The notes under the pieces are model-generated. The model saw only the letters and a list, made by a program, of their open reading frames with translations, did no database searches and was not told the DNA's origin. From CAYGZA01 sp964354135 (lineage in GTDB: Bacteria > Planctomycetota > Planctomycetia > Pirellulales > Thermoguttaceae), in assembly GCA_964354135.1 (NCBI GenBank), contig CAYGZA010000314.1, forward strand, positions 1 to 7,867: 7,867 nucleotides of DNA, given 5' to 3'. Below, piece by piece: positions 1-6,042 of this stretch (its first letter is position 1; each line of letters opens with the position of its first letter). Made by a program: the position numbers and the translations under genes.

Positions 1-146
1 TTCATCGCCTGTCTCTCCGTCGGCGACAGCTCGCAGCGGAAGACCGAATACTGCACCGGGTCGCCGAAGCCTCGCATCGTCTTGTAGACCTTGCGCAGCC
101 GCTTCTCGTCGGCCACATCATAGCACACCAGGTACACGCTGCGCAT
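1..146 (-). CDS. cas2: Cas2, CRISPR adaptation protein (3' end outside window)
   Basis: The first 48 codons of Cas2, the small ferredoxin-fold partner that bridges two Cas1 dimers during spacer integration. The visible N-terminus begins MRSVYLVCYDVADEKRL, the usual first beta strand ending in the conserved Asp (D10 in CYDV), followed by a helix with the family's RLRKVYK segment and then GDPVQYSVFRCELS, the second and third strands. The ATG at 146-144 is well supported: AGGAGG (rc of 152-157) lies 5 nt upstream. That SD overlaps the stop codon of cas4-cas1 (TAG at 158-156), and only 9 nt separate the two genes, so they are surely co-translated. The C-terminal half is cut by the window edge. 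The identification is sure; the activity cannot be judged from this part. Confidence 0.93.
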   Translation of the reverse strand, partial: MRSVYLVCYDVADEKRLRKVYKTMRGFGDPVQYSVFRCELSPTERQAM

Positions 147-151
147 GGCGG

Positions 152-157
152 CCTCCT
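152..157 (-). promoter_or_regulatory. Ribosome binding site of cas2
   Basis: Perfect AGGAGG on the minus strand, 5 nt before the cas2 ATG. It lies across the end of the cas4-cas1 reading frame and shares bases with the TAG stop, which ties cas2 translation to the fusion gene. Confidence 0.85.
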
Positions 158-2012
158 ACCGGGTGCAGAAGCTCGGGTACTTGCGAACCTCGCCCAGGAG
201 CGTCCGGCCCACCAGCCGAGCCTGGACCTCCAGCACGCGGCGGTAACTGATCTGGTAGCCGAAGATCGGATGCGTGACCAGCGTGTCCATGCGGCGCTCG
301 AAGCCGCTGATGACCGCACGGCGGCCGGCGTCGGTCAAGACCACTGCCCCGGCCCGGCGGAGGAAGCTCGACGCTGTGACCTCGCCGTTGTTGACCAGCG
401 TCAGCACGGTCGAATCCGCCACCAGCGGCCGGAACGACTCCGCCAGGTCCAACGCCAGCGACGGCCGCCCATAGCGCGGCCGGTGGTAGAAGCCGAGCAT
501 CGGGTCGAAGCCCACCGCGTGGAGCACGATCGTCCATTCCTTGACCAAGAGGGCGTAGACGAACGAAAGCAGGGCATTGACCGGGTCGCGCGGCGGACGA
601 CGGTTACGCCCGTCGATGTGGAACTCCTCGCCGCCCTTCAGCAGCCGTCCAAACCCGGCGAAATACTCCTTGGCCGCCATGCCCTCGATGCCCAAAAGCG
701 TGGCGGCACTGCCGGCCGCTGCGGCCTTCCGGCCGAGGTCGGCCAACTGCCGCACGATCGGCTGCATCTGGTCGTCACCGTGACGCCGCAGGAGCGTGCG
801 GCAGTTCTTGATCTTGCCCACGACGAACTCGCGGGCCAGGTCGAGCGAGCGGCGGGCATCGGCCGCCGCGGCGAACTGAGCGATGCGCAGCTCCACGTTC
901 TTGTGGACCAGACCCGTGGTTAAGCCACAGAACCAGCCGCCGTAGGAGAAGTGGCACACGGGGATGCCCGCGGCGGCGACTTCGCGGAGGGCCTGGGCGG
1001 TGATGGTCACGTTGCCGAAGAGTGAGACCTGGGAAACGTCGATCATCTTGAGCCGCTGGAGCACCTGGCCGGACTTCTTGACCGTCAGCTCGTCGCCGCT
1101 CTTGCCGAGCATCGCCCCTTGCTCTTTGACGTAGAGCGGCAGGGCGTCATCTCGGGCGGGCATTAGGCGACGCGGCTCCTGCGGTGGCCGTCTGTCGGGC
1201 GTGGCGAGCAACCGCGTCTCATCCGGCAGGCAAATCCCGACCAGCGAGCACCGTGGGCACTTGGGGCTATCCTCCAGCGGCGGCGGCATGATGCCCTTCG
1301 ATCCGACCTCGCGGAGCTGCCGCACGAGCTGGCGCGTGCGGTCCACCAGCTCGTCGGTGAAAGGGATCGAGACCCGGCGCCGCGACTCGACGAAGTACAA
1401 GATGCCCCCTTCGCACAAGTACCCGCCTTCGCGCAGGATCAGCCCGTGGGCACAGAGCTGCACTTGCTCCGGCTCCCAGGCATTGCCCGGCACGTCGGGC
1501 ACGTGCCCGCGCTTGTAGTCCACCGGGATCGCGGTGCCGGCGGTCAGGTCCACCAGGTCGATCTTGGCGATCAGGCCCTCGCGGGGTGCGGAGAGCATGA
1601 GCGAGCGGGTATGGATCGGCTCGACGGAAGGGTCCCCGGTCTCGGATTCAGAATCAGGCTCCAGGGTTCGGGATTCGGGAGGAGGGTTCAGGGTTCGGGG
1701 TTCCGAATCAGGGTTCAGGGTTCGGGGTTCAAGATTCAGAGAGTGGGAGCCGTTGTCTCCCTCTCCCATTGGGAGAGGGTCGGGGTGAGGGCCGCCGTCT
1801 TCCTCCTCCCGCGTCCCTCGAACCTCGTCCCTCGTCCCACCCGCCGGATCGGGCACCTCGGCCCGGGAGGGCGCATCCACGCGCCGATGCCCGAAGCGGC
1901 CTTCGAGCACCTCCAGATTGTCAGCAAACTCCCCCTGGACCCATTCGAGATAGGCCAGCCGGGGACAATACGCGAACTCATTGAGCATCCGAGCGGGCAC
2001 GAGATCCGGCAC
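156..2012 (-). CDS. cas4-cas1: Cas4-Cas1 fusion protein, spacer acquisition (amber codon near original start)
   Basis: A fused adaptation enzyme typical of type I-G, in which Cas4 trims prespacers and selects PAMs and Cas1 integrates them. From GTG 2012 it is 618 residues. The Cas4 half has the N-terminal cysteine (C16 in FAYCPRL), H42, D152 (AKIDLVD), the nuclease motif VDYKRG (165-169) and the Fe-S cysteines C252, C255 and C261. The Cas1 half starts near residue 290 and keeps E443 (GIEGMAAKEYF), H510 (GFYH), and D522/E525 (LDLAESFRPL). Residues about 52-130 are repetitive filler. The frame reaches further upstream to ATG 2051, which has a strong SD, giving MITTCEET, but TAG at 2027-2025 interrupts it. 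GTG 2012 has only a weakly placed AGGA. Thus the gene is either restarted at GTG 2012 (or GTG 2000, ATG 1988) or is translationally impaired. All visible catalytic residues are intact. The stop overlaps the cas2 SD. Confidence 0.93.
   Translation of the reverse strand: MPDLVPARMLNEFAYCPRLAYLEWVQGEFADNLEVLEGRFGHRRVDAPSRAEVPDPAGGTRDEVRGTREEEDGGPHPDPLPMGEGDNGSHSLNLEPRTLNPDSEPRTLNPPPESRTLEPDSESETGDPSVEPIHTRSLMLSAPREGLIAKIDLVDLTAGTAIPVDYKRGHVPDVPGNAWEPEQVQLCAHGLILREGGYLCEGGILYFVESRRRVSIPFTDELVDRTRQLVRQLREVGSKGIMPPPLEDSPKCPRCSLVGICLPDETRLLATPDRRPPQEPRRLMPARDDALPLYVKEQGAMLGKSGDELTVKKSGQVLQRLKMIDVSQVSLFGNVTITAQALREVAAAGIPVCHFSYGGWFCGLTTGLVHKNVELRIAQFAAAADARRSLDLAREFVVGKIKNCRTLLRRHGDDQMQPIVRQLADLGRKAAAAGSAATLLGIEGMAAKEYFAGFGRLLKGGEEFHIDGRNRRPPRDPVNALLSFVYALLVKEWTIVLHAVGFDPMLGFYHRPRYGRPSLALDLAESFRPLVADSTVLTLVNNGEVTASSFLRRAGAVVLTDAGRRAVISGFERRMDTLVTHPIFGYQISYRRVLEVQARLVGRTLLGEVRKYPSFCTR
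1650..1730 (-). repeat. Three 27-bp tandem units (9 codons each)
   Basis: Three direct units of 27 bp encode EPRTLNPDS, EPRTLNPPP and ESRTLEPDS (residues 95-121). On the plus strand a 20-bp run is identical at 1684-1703 and 1711-1730, giving the 27-bp period. Because the unit is a multiple of three, copy-number changes would not break the frame. Confidence 0.85.
1757..1791. repeat. Palindromic dispersed-repeat-like element within cas4-cas1
   Basis: Positions 1759-1779 form a perfect 21-nt palindrome (CCCTCTCCC, central ATT, GGGAGAGGG), followed by TCGGGGTGAGGGC. This CCCTCACCCC-N-CCCTCTCCC arrangement resembles a widely scattered intergenic repeat in bacterial genomes; that is from memory of similar sequences and was not searched. 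Here it lies inside an open coding frame, translated as HPDPLPMGEGD (residues 76-86). Confidence 0.7.
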
Positions 2013-2024
2013 ATCCTGCGCTTG

Positions 2025-2027
2025 CTA
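2025..2027 (-). other. In-frame amber codon 8 codons after the original Cas4-Cas1 start
   Basis: On the minus strand, ATG 2051-2049 opens MITTCEET and then TAG. The same frame continues QAQDVPDLVPARMLNEFAYC, into Cas4. The ATG is 39 nt (13 codons) upstream of GTG 2012 and has the best SD of the region, so it is probably the ancestral start. One base change from CAG or AAG would create the TAG. Confidence 0.8.
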
Positions 2028-2055
2028 GGTTTCTTCACAGGTGGTGATCATGGTG

Positions 2056-2064
2056 ACCTCCCTT
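2056..2064 (-). promoter_or_regulatory. Strong Shine-Dalgarno for the upstream ATG of cas4-cas1
   Basis: AAGGGAGGT on the minus strand, with GGAGG 5 nt from ATG 2051. It is far better placed than anything ahead of GTG 2012 and supports ATG 2051 as the original initiation codon. Confidence 0.75.
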
Positions 2065-2129
2065 GGTTGACGTGACACGAGTAGAAGAGATCACCTCCAT
2101 GCGCGAGAATGCTTGCTCCAACAATGGGG

Positions 2130-2147
2130 CCGCGCCCGAAGGCGCGG
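2130..2147 (-). other. Stable stem-loop with TTCG loop
   Basis: CCGCGCC, TTCG, GGCGCGG on the minus strand: a perfect 7-bp GC stem closed by C-G around a UUCG tetraloop in RNA. No run of U follows (next bases are CCCCATTG), so it is not an intrinsic terminator. It would sit in the transcript between the csb2 stop and the cas4-cas1 start, where it could stabilise, pause or mark a processing point. The role is inference. Confidence 0.65.
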
Positions 2148-2212
2148 AAATAGGCGCCGAGCAAACTTTCGCGGGTATAAACGAACCGAATTGTCAAAGA
2201 GCGACGTAGCGT

Positions 2213-2228
2213 CTCGGTCAAGACCGAG
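2213..2228. repeat. Palindrome across the csb2 stop codon
   Basis: CTCGGTC, AA, GACCGAG on the plus strand, a perfect 7-bp inverted repeat. The TGA stop of csb2 lies in its middle. No U-run follows it, so it is not a classical terminator. Confidence 0.5.
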
Positions 2229-3726
2229 GCGTGCCGGTGTCAAGCCCGGCAAACAGCCCCAGGCCGCAGTGGCGGCCGGCTCCGATAGCCAGCGGGCCTG
2301 GCACCGGTTCACGGAAGACCAAGTGGACATGCCAACCGGGCTTGGCGTGAGGATTGGCCAGATACTCTGGCCGCCGATACTGGCGCGGATGCAGCGAACC
2401 GGCCCAGAACGGCGCCTTGCGCATCGTTAGATCGGCCACGGATTCAGGCGGGATTCCCGCCTGCTGTAGGCACTTGAGCAGCAGGCGTTCGGCCTTGATC
2501 GGGTGAGTGTCCCGACAGTCTGCGATGGCCTTGAAGTCGTCGTAGCCGGGCAGGATGACGGGCGTCACGGAAGCCCAGACCTTGGCGGGACCGACGTACT
2601 GCGGCACAACCTTGTCGTCGGTGGGAGTGCGATGAAGGACGGCGACGGGGTGGCCGCCGTTCTGCCCGACCAGTTCACACCCACGCAATCGCAACTCGAC
2701 CCACTCTCTATGGCGGCCATCGCCGCCATGCGGCTCCGCGACGATGACCCGCCGGATCATTCCATCGGCGTGCGGATGGCCTATGGTCGGCAGCGGCAGA
2801 TAGCTGAACCGCGGCGGCGTCTGTTCGGAACTATTGACATGGCCTGCGACGTATACGTCGGACCCGCCGGGGAACTGATGCGAATCCCGCTTGGCTGCTT
2901 CGCACGCCGCATGACGCAGCATCGCAGCCACAACGATTGCGTCCTCCTGGCGGAACGCCCGACGCCGCTCCAGGTCGTCCACTCGCCACAATCCGAATGC
3001 CGCGAAGGGTCGATCAGGCAGTGACCCGAGGCGCCGATACGTCACCGCACGGAACCGCCTTACCGGCGTTGGATTCAGTATAGTACCATCGCTTCGAACC
3101 GTGTTGACGAACTCCCCATAGGCGCGGTCGAGGTCCACCAGCGTTCCTTCCATTGGGATCCGGCTCCCTGTGCCGCGGTGTGCCTGCCATCGCTCCGGCG
3201 CGGCCGAAAGCGCTTCTGCCAGGTGCGTGGCGCTTAGAACCCGTGCGTTGCCTACTGCCATATCGATGCCCCACCCAACGCTCAGTAGATGCCGCGATTC
3301 CTGACACAGGACGTCGACGGCTGCGCGAGTCTCAGCCTGCGACCATTCGTAATCACCGATCGACCAGAGGTAGTGAACCGTGTCGCCCTTGAGAAGCCGG
3401 TGCGGCCGAGCAACCTTCGAAGTCAGGCGGTCTTGTCGGTCGTGTACCTTGTCGCCATCGTTGTTGGGGACGTACAGGGTGTAGGACCGCGCTGCACGAC
3501 ACTTGGGCGCCACGATTTCGGGCGGATCACGCCGCTCCAGCCATTCAAACGCTCTTGCCTTCACATCCGACCAGCTTTGATCGCGGCACCCTGCGCGGGC
3601 CCCGGCCAGTAGCGCCTGGAACAGTCGCAAGGGCGACGGTGGCCATTCGGCGAGCCTGCCCCCATCGACGCGCCCATGGAACAGTGGGTCGAGGAACGTG
3701 ACGGAGATACAGAGGTGGCGGGTCAT
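2218..3726 (-). CDS. csb2: Csb2, Cas5-Cas6-like subunit of type I-G (GSU0054 family)
   Basis: A 502-residue RAMP protein of the GSU0054/Csb2 family. In type I-G it is regarded as a fusion of Cas5 and Cas6 roles: it processes the crRNA and binds its 5' handle in the effector complex. The N-terminus has a Cas5-like first strand and helix (CISVTFLDPLFHGRVDGGRL, then EWPPSPLRLFQALLAGA, about residues 6-43). The C-terminus has HVHLVFREPVPGPLAIGAGRHCGLGLF (466-492), where GAGRHCGLGLF is the glycine-rich RNA-binding loop of Cas6-like RAMPs. The length fits the family. The start is fixed by an ATGA overlap: ATG 3726-3724 shares bases with the csb1 stop (3725-3723). I cannot single out the catalytic histidine. 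The frame has no breaks or odd insertions, so the gene looks functional. Confidence 0.9.
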   Translation of the reverse strand: MTRHLCISVTFLDPLFHGRVDGGRLAEWPPSPLRLFQALLAGARAGCRDQSWSDVKARAFEWLERRDPPEIVAPKCRAARSYTLYVPNNDGDKVHDRQDRLTSKVARPHRLLKGDTVHYLWSIGDYEWSQAETRAAVDVLCQESRHLLSVGWGIDMAVGNARVLSATHLAEALSAAPERWQAHRGTGSRIPMEGTLVDLDRAYGEFVNTVRSDGTILNPTPVRRFRAVTYRRLGSLPDRPFAAFGLWRVDDLERRRAFRQEDAIVVAAMLRHAACEAAKRDSHQFPGGSDVYVAGHVNSSEQTPPRFSYLPLPTIGHPHADGMIRRVIVAEPHGGDGRHREWVELRLRGCELVGQNGGHPVAVLHRTPTDDKVVPQYVGPAKVWASVTPVILPGYDDFKAIADCRDTHPIKAERLLLKCLQQAGIPPESVADLTMRKAPFWAGSLHPRQYRRPEYLANPHAKPGWHVHLVFREPVPGPLAIGAGRHCGLGLFAGLDTGTPRS

Positions 3727-4913
3727 TCCTCTTTCTCCTGCCTTCCGGAGGTTTCGTCCTGATCCTTCCTACTCTTTGCCTTCTTCGCTTTAGCGATCGC
3801 CTCTGAGGTGATGGGACCAGCTCTCAGCAATTCCTTCTGCTTATCCTTTGGAAGCTTCATGAAGTCACTAACCAGCTTCGGGTCGAATTGGCTTGGCTCG
3901 GACGCGTCTTCGACGGCAAACGCTTCCGCGGCCGACTGGGCGTAGGCTATCGCCTTGTCTTGATCGAGTGCAAACGGCTGACGGCTACCATCTTGCTTGA
4001 CCAGATTCCACTCGGTTCTGCGATCAAGGTCCGGAACAAGCTCACATCCTTCGCGGAGGAACGTCTCCTGGGGCGCCGTAAGGCTTACGAGCGCCAGGCC
4101 CAGGAGGTACCGACGAAGCGTCAGGGTGTCCGTGGGGCTGTCGGAGGAGGTTCCCAAAGCGCGCAAGGCTACGAAGTTGAGCGCCGCGTCACGTCGGATC
4201 TCTCCCAGCACCTGGACACCCCCGTGTGTCATCACGGCGGGGACATGTGCCAGGCCCAGCTCCGCTTTTGGTCCCTTCGTGGTCACCTCGGCTTCGCCGC
4301 CCTCGAGGATCTCGCCTGCTATCGTTGAGTACTGGGCCGAACGATGCATTTCCTTGACATTGAACGCACGGATGACCGAACGAACGATGCGCGGCAGTTT
4401 CGTTTGCGTGGCACGGGAATCCCAGGCACCGAACACGAGAGAGGTAGGTGCGATCCTTACGAGGGGCTCGGCGTTGCGGTCGTCTCTAATGGCTTGGAAT
4501 GCGGCGTGCAACTGTGGCCCAAGCGGCGTGGAAAACCGCGCAATCGCGTCGGCGGCACGGTGGCCCGCCTCCAGGAGATGTACCTGCCTTTCCTTGCCGT
4601 TGACCGTTGCGTTGATCACTACCTGTGGCACCAGCTTCGAATATCGCTCTCGCATAAAGATCGGCTCCATGCGGTTGGCTTGAGACCCCACGCTGTCAAT
4701 CTGGCATACGCTGGTCCCGTCCTCGAAGCGGTCGATGTTGTAGCCAGTCCAATCTTCCTCCTTCATTCGCTCAGGCTTGGCATAGGTCGGGGGGAAAATG
4801 ACGGCATCCTTACCCTCGACCGGGACAAGCCACTGGCGCATCACCAAGGCGGCCACCGGACTGTCATCTCTAATCCACTCGTCAAACTGCTTCAATACCT
4901 GTTCATCGCTCAT
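3723..4913 (-). CDS. csb1: Csb1, Cas7 backbone subunit of type I-G (GSU0053 family)
   Basis: A 396-residue Cas7-type RAMP that should polymerise along the crRNA spacer as the backbone of the type I-G surveillance complex. Family signatures are IDSVGSQANRMEP (72-84), GAWDSRATQTKLPRIVRS (162-179), the following AFNVKEMHRSAQYSTI (183-198), and a lysine/glutamate-rich tail from about residue 357 (KDKQKELLRAG, then AKAKKAKSRKDQDE). The start ATG 4913 is the family start (MSDEQVLKQFDEWI), but its own SD is gone: a 205-bp element has been inserted one base upstream of it, leaving ATTACTGACACTTGGCCC ahead of the ATG. The pre-insertion SD (AGGAGAT, rc of 5131-5137) is now 218 nt away. Translation now probably depends on coupling to the ORF of the inserted element, whose TGA overlaps this ATG. 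The coding frame itself is intact. Confidence 0.92.
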   Translation of the reverse strand: MSDEQVLKQFDEWIRDDSPVAALVMRQWLVPVEGKDAVIFPPTYAKPERMKEEDWTGYNIDRFEDGTSVCQIDSVGSQANRMEPIFMRERYSKLVPQVVINATVNGKERQVHLLEAGHRAADAIARFSTPLGPQLHAAFQAIRDDRNAEPLVRIAPTSLVFGAWDSRATQTKLPRIVRSVIRAFNVKEMHRSAQYSTIAGEILEGGEAEVTTKGPKAELGLAHVPAVMTHGGVQVLGEIRRDAALNFVALRALGTSSDSPTDTLTLRRYLLGLALVSLTAPQETFLREGCELVPDLDRRTEWNLVKQDGSRQPFALDQDKAIAYAQSAAEAFAVEDASEPSQFDPKLVSDFMKLPKDKQKELLRAGPITSEAIAKAKKAKSRKDQDETSGRQEKEE

Positions 4914-4914
4914 G
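4908..4914. repeat. Target-site duplication, left copy
   Basis: GCTCATG directly abutting the left TIR. Its reverse complement contains the csb1 ATGA. Confidence 0.85.
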
Positions 4915-5125
4915 GGCCAAGTGTCAGTAATACGAGGTCACCCCCGTTTGGTGTTTGAAGCCGTATTTCGTGGGTTGCCGGACCGCGTTTTTCGCCTCGA
5001 AACCTCCTCAGAACCGGGTGAAGGAGCTTTCGACGCGAAAAACGCTGACTACCTCTGATGACAGCACGCATACGCATTCTGGCAGTATAGGGCCGACCTT
5101 GAATTACTGACACTTGGCCGCTCAT
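4910..5125 (-). CDS. 71-codon ORF created by the inserted element, coupled to csb3 and csb1
   Basis: The ORF starts at ATG 5125, the original csb1 start position, with AGGAGAT 5 nt upstream, and runs through the whole MITE to TGA 4912-4910, which overlaps the present csb1 ATG. It encodes MSGQVSVIQGRPYTARMRMR and a basic middle (RRKLLHPVLRRFRGEKRG), ending VLLTLGP. I recognise no family, and the peptide is a by-product of the element: its first and last codons are the duplicated target and the TIRs. It probably is translated, because it inherits the csb1 SD and the csb3 stop/start overlap. Its likely effect is to carry ribosomes across the insertion to csb1. A function for the peptide itself is not suggested. 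Confidence 0.5.
   Translation of the reverse strand: MSGQVSVIQGRPYTARMRMRAVIRGSQRFSRRKLLHPVLRRFRGEKRGPATHEIRLQTPNGGDLVLLTLGP
4915..5119. mobile_element. MITE-like insertion (205 bp) with TIRs and 7-bp target duplication
   Basis: The ends are inverted repeats: 4915-4931 and 5103-5119 match perfectly over 17 bp (GGCCAAGTGTCAGTAAT), and extending inward to 25 bp adds only two mismatches. Directly outside lie identical 7-bp copies of GCTCATG (4908-4914 and 5120-5126), a target-site duplication (8 bp is possible by shifting the boundary one base). The interior holds a long hairpin (4985-5008 with 5022-5045). There is no transposase. Removing one duplication copy plus the element restores an ATGA overlap of csb3 and csb1 with a proper SD, strong proof of insertion. 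The transposase family that mobilises it is unknown to me. Confidence 0.88.
4985..5045. repeat. Internal hairpin of the MITE-like element
   Basis: Arms 4985-5008 and 5022-5045 are inverted repeats pairing at 22 of 24 positions, with a 13-base loop. The outer 18 bp have one mismatch. Such a fold is typical of short non-autonomous elements and would also form in the operon mRNA between csb3 and csb1. Confidence 0.8.
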
Positions 5126-5126
5126 G
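5120..5126. repeat. Target-site duplication, right copy
   Basis: The second GCTCATG, directly abutting the right TIR. It carries the csb3 stop and the former csb1 start. Confidence 0.85.
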
Positions 5127-6042
5127 TTTGATCTCCTATAACGGTTGCGTAGCTGAACGCCTTGTATCTGCGCTGGTCGTCGCGAAACAGCAGCCTGAAG
5201 CGATAATGTCGGCCGCCATGCGACGGCACAGCGCCGCTGACAACAGCCGCACCCACGGAGACGGGCATCGGCTGGCACCATGTGCAATATTCAAATGACC
5301 ATTTCGTCGAAGTAGGAGCGGGCCGGAAGCGTTGCAGGCCGATCAAAGACAGCAACTCCACTGTGGGATGCGCCGCAGTCTCCGCGCTCTGCACGTCGAT
5401 CGAAAACCCCGTGTCAAGCGCGTGGACGAAACGCCTGGCGTCAAAGCAGAATGGTTCCACCGCGTTGTCTCGGTCCGCCTTGTGTTTTTGATACTCGTGC
5501 GGGACGCGCATCACGCATGCGAACTCCAAGAGCGATTCAAATTGCGTGATCCCTTGCAGCGAGTCCTGCGCAGCCCGTGCGACCTTGTGTAGTTCCTGCT
5601 GACCAGCCCAGGTTTTCACGGTGGTCGCGTCTTCGTCACCCGTCTGCCACCAGTTCAGAGCGAGCGAGAAAGGCGGACCGAGGAATAGTTCGCCTTTCCG
5701 GGCCAAGGTGCCAAGCGCTCTTCGCCGATCGTCTTTCTCTTTGGGGAGTTCCTCACCATCTTTCTCTAACCGCCGCTTCTCTGCCTCAAGCTCCTCCCGT
5801 TCCCGTCGCTGATCGTCACTCAGCCCTGCGATTTTGCAGTCCCGAAGTCCGTTTATCAACCGTGCGAGCGTTGCCGTATCATCACTGGAGTGGATAGAGA
5901 ACGTGGGTCCCGGTGAATCAAACCATCCCTCGGCCGCCGGCCATAGCCGATGGGCCAGTTCGAGCAGGCCGCAACAGGCGAAGAACTGGCCGGGGTTGGT
6001 CGCATCGACCTTGACGCTGAAACTTGGTTTGGGTCCGGTCAT
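5122..6042 (-). CDS. csb3: Csb3 (Cas8-type subunit) of type I-G
   Basis: A 306-residue protein starting MTGPKPSFSVKVDATNPGQF. The NPGQFFACCGLLELAHRLWP segment (16-35) matches my recollection of the Csb3/Cas8u2 family, the putative large subunit of this type I-G variant, expected to help recognise the PAM and recruit Cas3. It is not Csx17, which replaces it in other type I-G loci. Residues about 75-110 (DDQRREREELEAEKRRLEKDGEELPKEKDDRRR) form a charged, probably coiled-coil helix. The rest is unremarkable. The ATG at 6042 is chosen because its ATGA overlaps the cas3 stop and AGGAG lies 8 nt upstream; a longer frame to 6117 exists but runs inside cas3. The TGA at 5124-5122 overlaps the former csb1 ATG. 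The gene is intact, but its transcription must now come through or from the IS. Confidence 0.82.
   Translation of the reverse strand: MTGPKPSFSVKVDATNPGQFFACCGLLELAHRLWPAAEGWFDSPGPTFSIHSSDDTATLARLINGLRDCKIAGLSDDQRREREELEAEKRRLEKDGEELPKEKDDRRRALGTLARKGELFLGPPFSLALNWWQTGDEDATTVKTWAGQQELHKVARAAQDSLQGITQFESLLEFACVMRVPHEYQKHKADRDNAVEPFCFDARRFVHALDTGFSIDVQSAETAAHPTVELLSLIGLQRFRPAPTSTKWSFEYCTWCQPMPVSVGAAVVSGAVPSHGGRHYRFRLLFRDDQRRYKAFSYATVIGDQT
5131..5137 (-). promoter_or_regulatory. Original csb1 ribosome binding site, now driving the MITE ORF
   Basis: AGGAGAT within the last codons of csb3, 5 nt before ATG 5125. Before the insertion it served csb1; now the ATG it serves opens the 71-codon ORF. Confidence 0.75.

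Larger units (their letters stand above)
1643..1850 (-). repeat. Low-complexity repeat insertion inside the Cas4 half
   Basis: This stretch encodes residues about 55-124 of the fusion: GTRDEVRGTREEE, a palindrome-derived segment, then Pro/Glu/Ser/Arg-rich repeats. It lies between the GHRRVD motif (41-46) and the conserved IHTRSLMLSAPREGLIAKIDLV block (133-154). From general knowledge of type I-G Cas4-Cas1 proteins these blocks are separated by a shorter linker, so roughly 70-80 residues look added. The DNA is built from short GGGTTC(A/G) and GAGGGAC units and stays in frame. Confidence 0.75.
2052..2217 (-). other. Intergenic leader between csb2 and cas4-cas1
   Basis: This is the only real gap in the operon. 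Reading the minus strand, it holds a palindrome at the csb2 stop, a TTGACA-like hexamer (rc of 2192-2197) with no well-spaced -10, a hairpin with a TTCG loop (2130-2147), GGAGGTGATC (rc of 2088-2097, complementary to the extreme 3' end of typical 16S rRNA) and the AAGGGAGGT SD. A 21-codon ORF (2100-2035, MEVISSTRVTSTKGG then a His-rich end) overlaps the cas4-cas1 ATG in another frame. It lacks a well-placed SD, so I do not call it a gene. Confidence 0.5.

Noticed and set aside
270..923. Plus-strand ORFs of 100-220 codons over cas4-cas1, csb2 and csb1
   Set aside because: Their translations are arginine/proline/alanine-rich with no recognisable motifs, and they lie opposite well-supported cas genes.
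1650..1738. Regular short repeats taken as a possible CRISPR array
   Set aside because: The period is 27 bp with no unique spacers between units and the stretch is translated in frame inside Cas4; it is a tandem repeat.
2130..2147. TTCG hairpin as an intrinsic terminator after csb2
   Set aside because: No T-run follows the stem on the minus strand, and adaptation genes follow in the same direction.
2174..2197. TTGACA followed by TATACC as a promoter for cas4-cas1
   Set aside because: The two hexamers are only 12 bp apart, too close for a sigma-70 promoter, and no better -10 lies at 17 bp.
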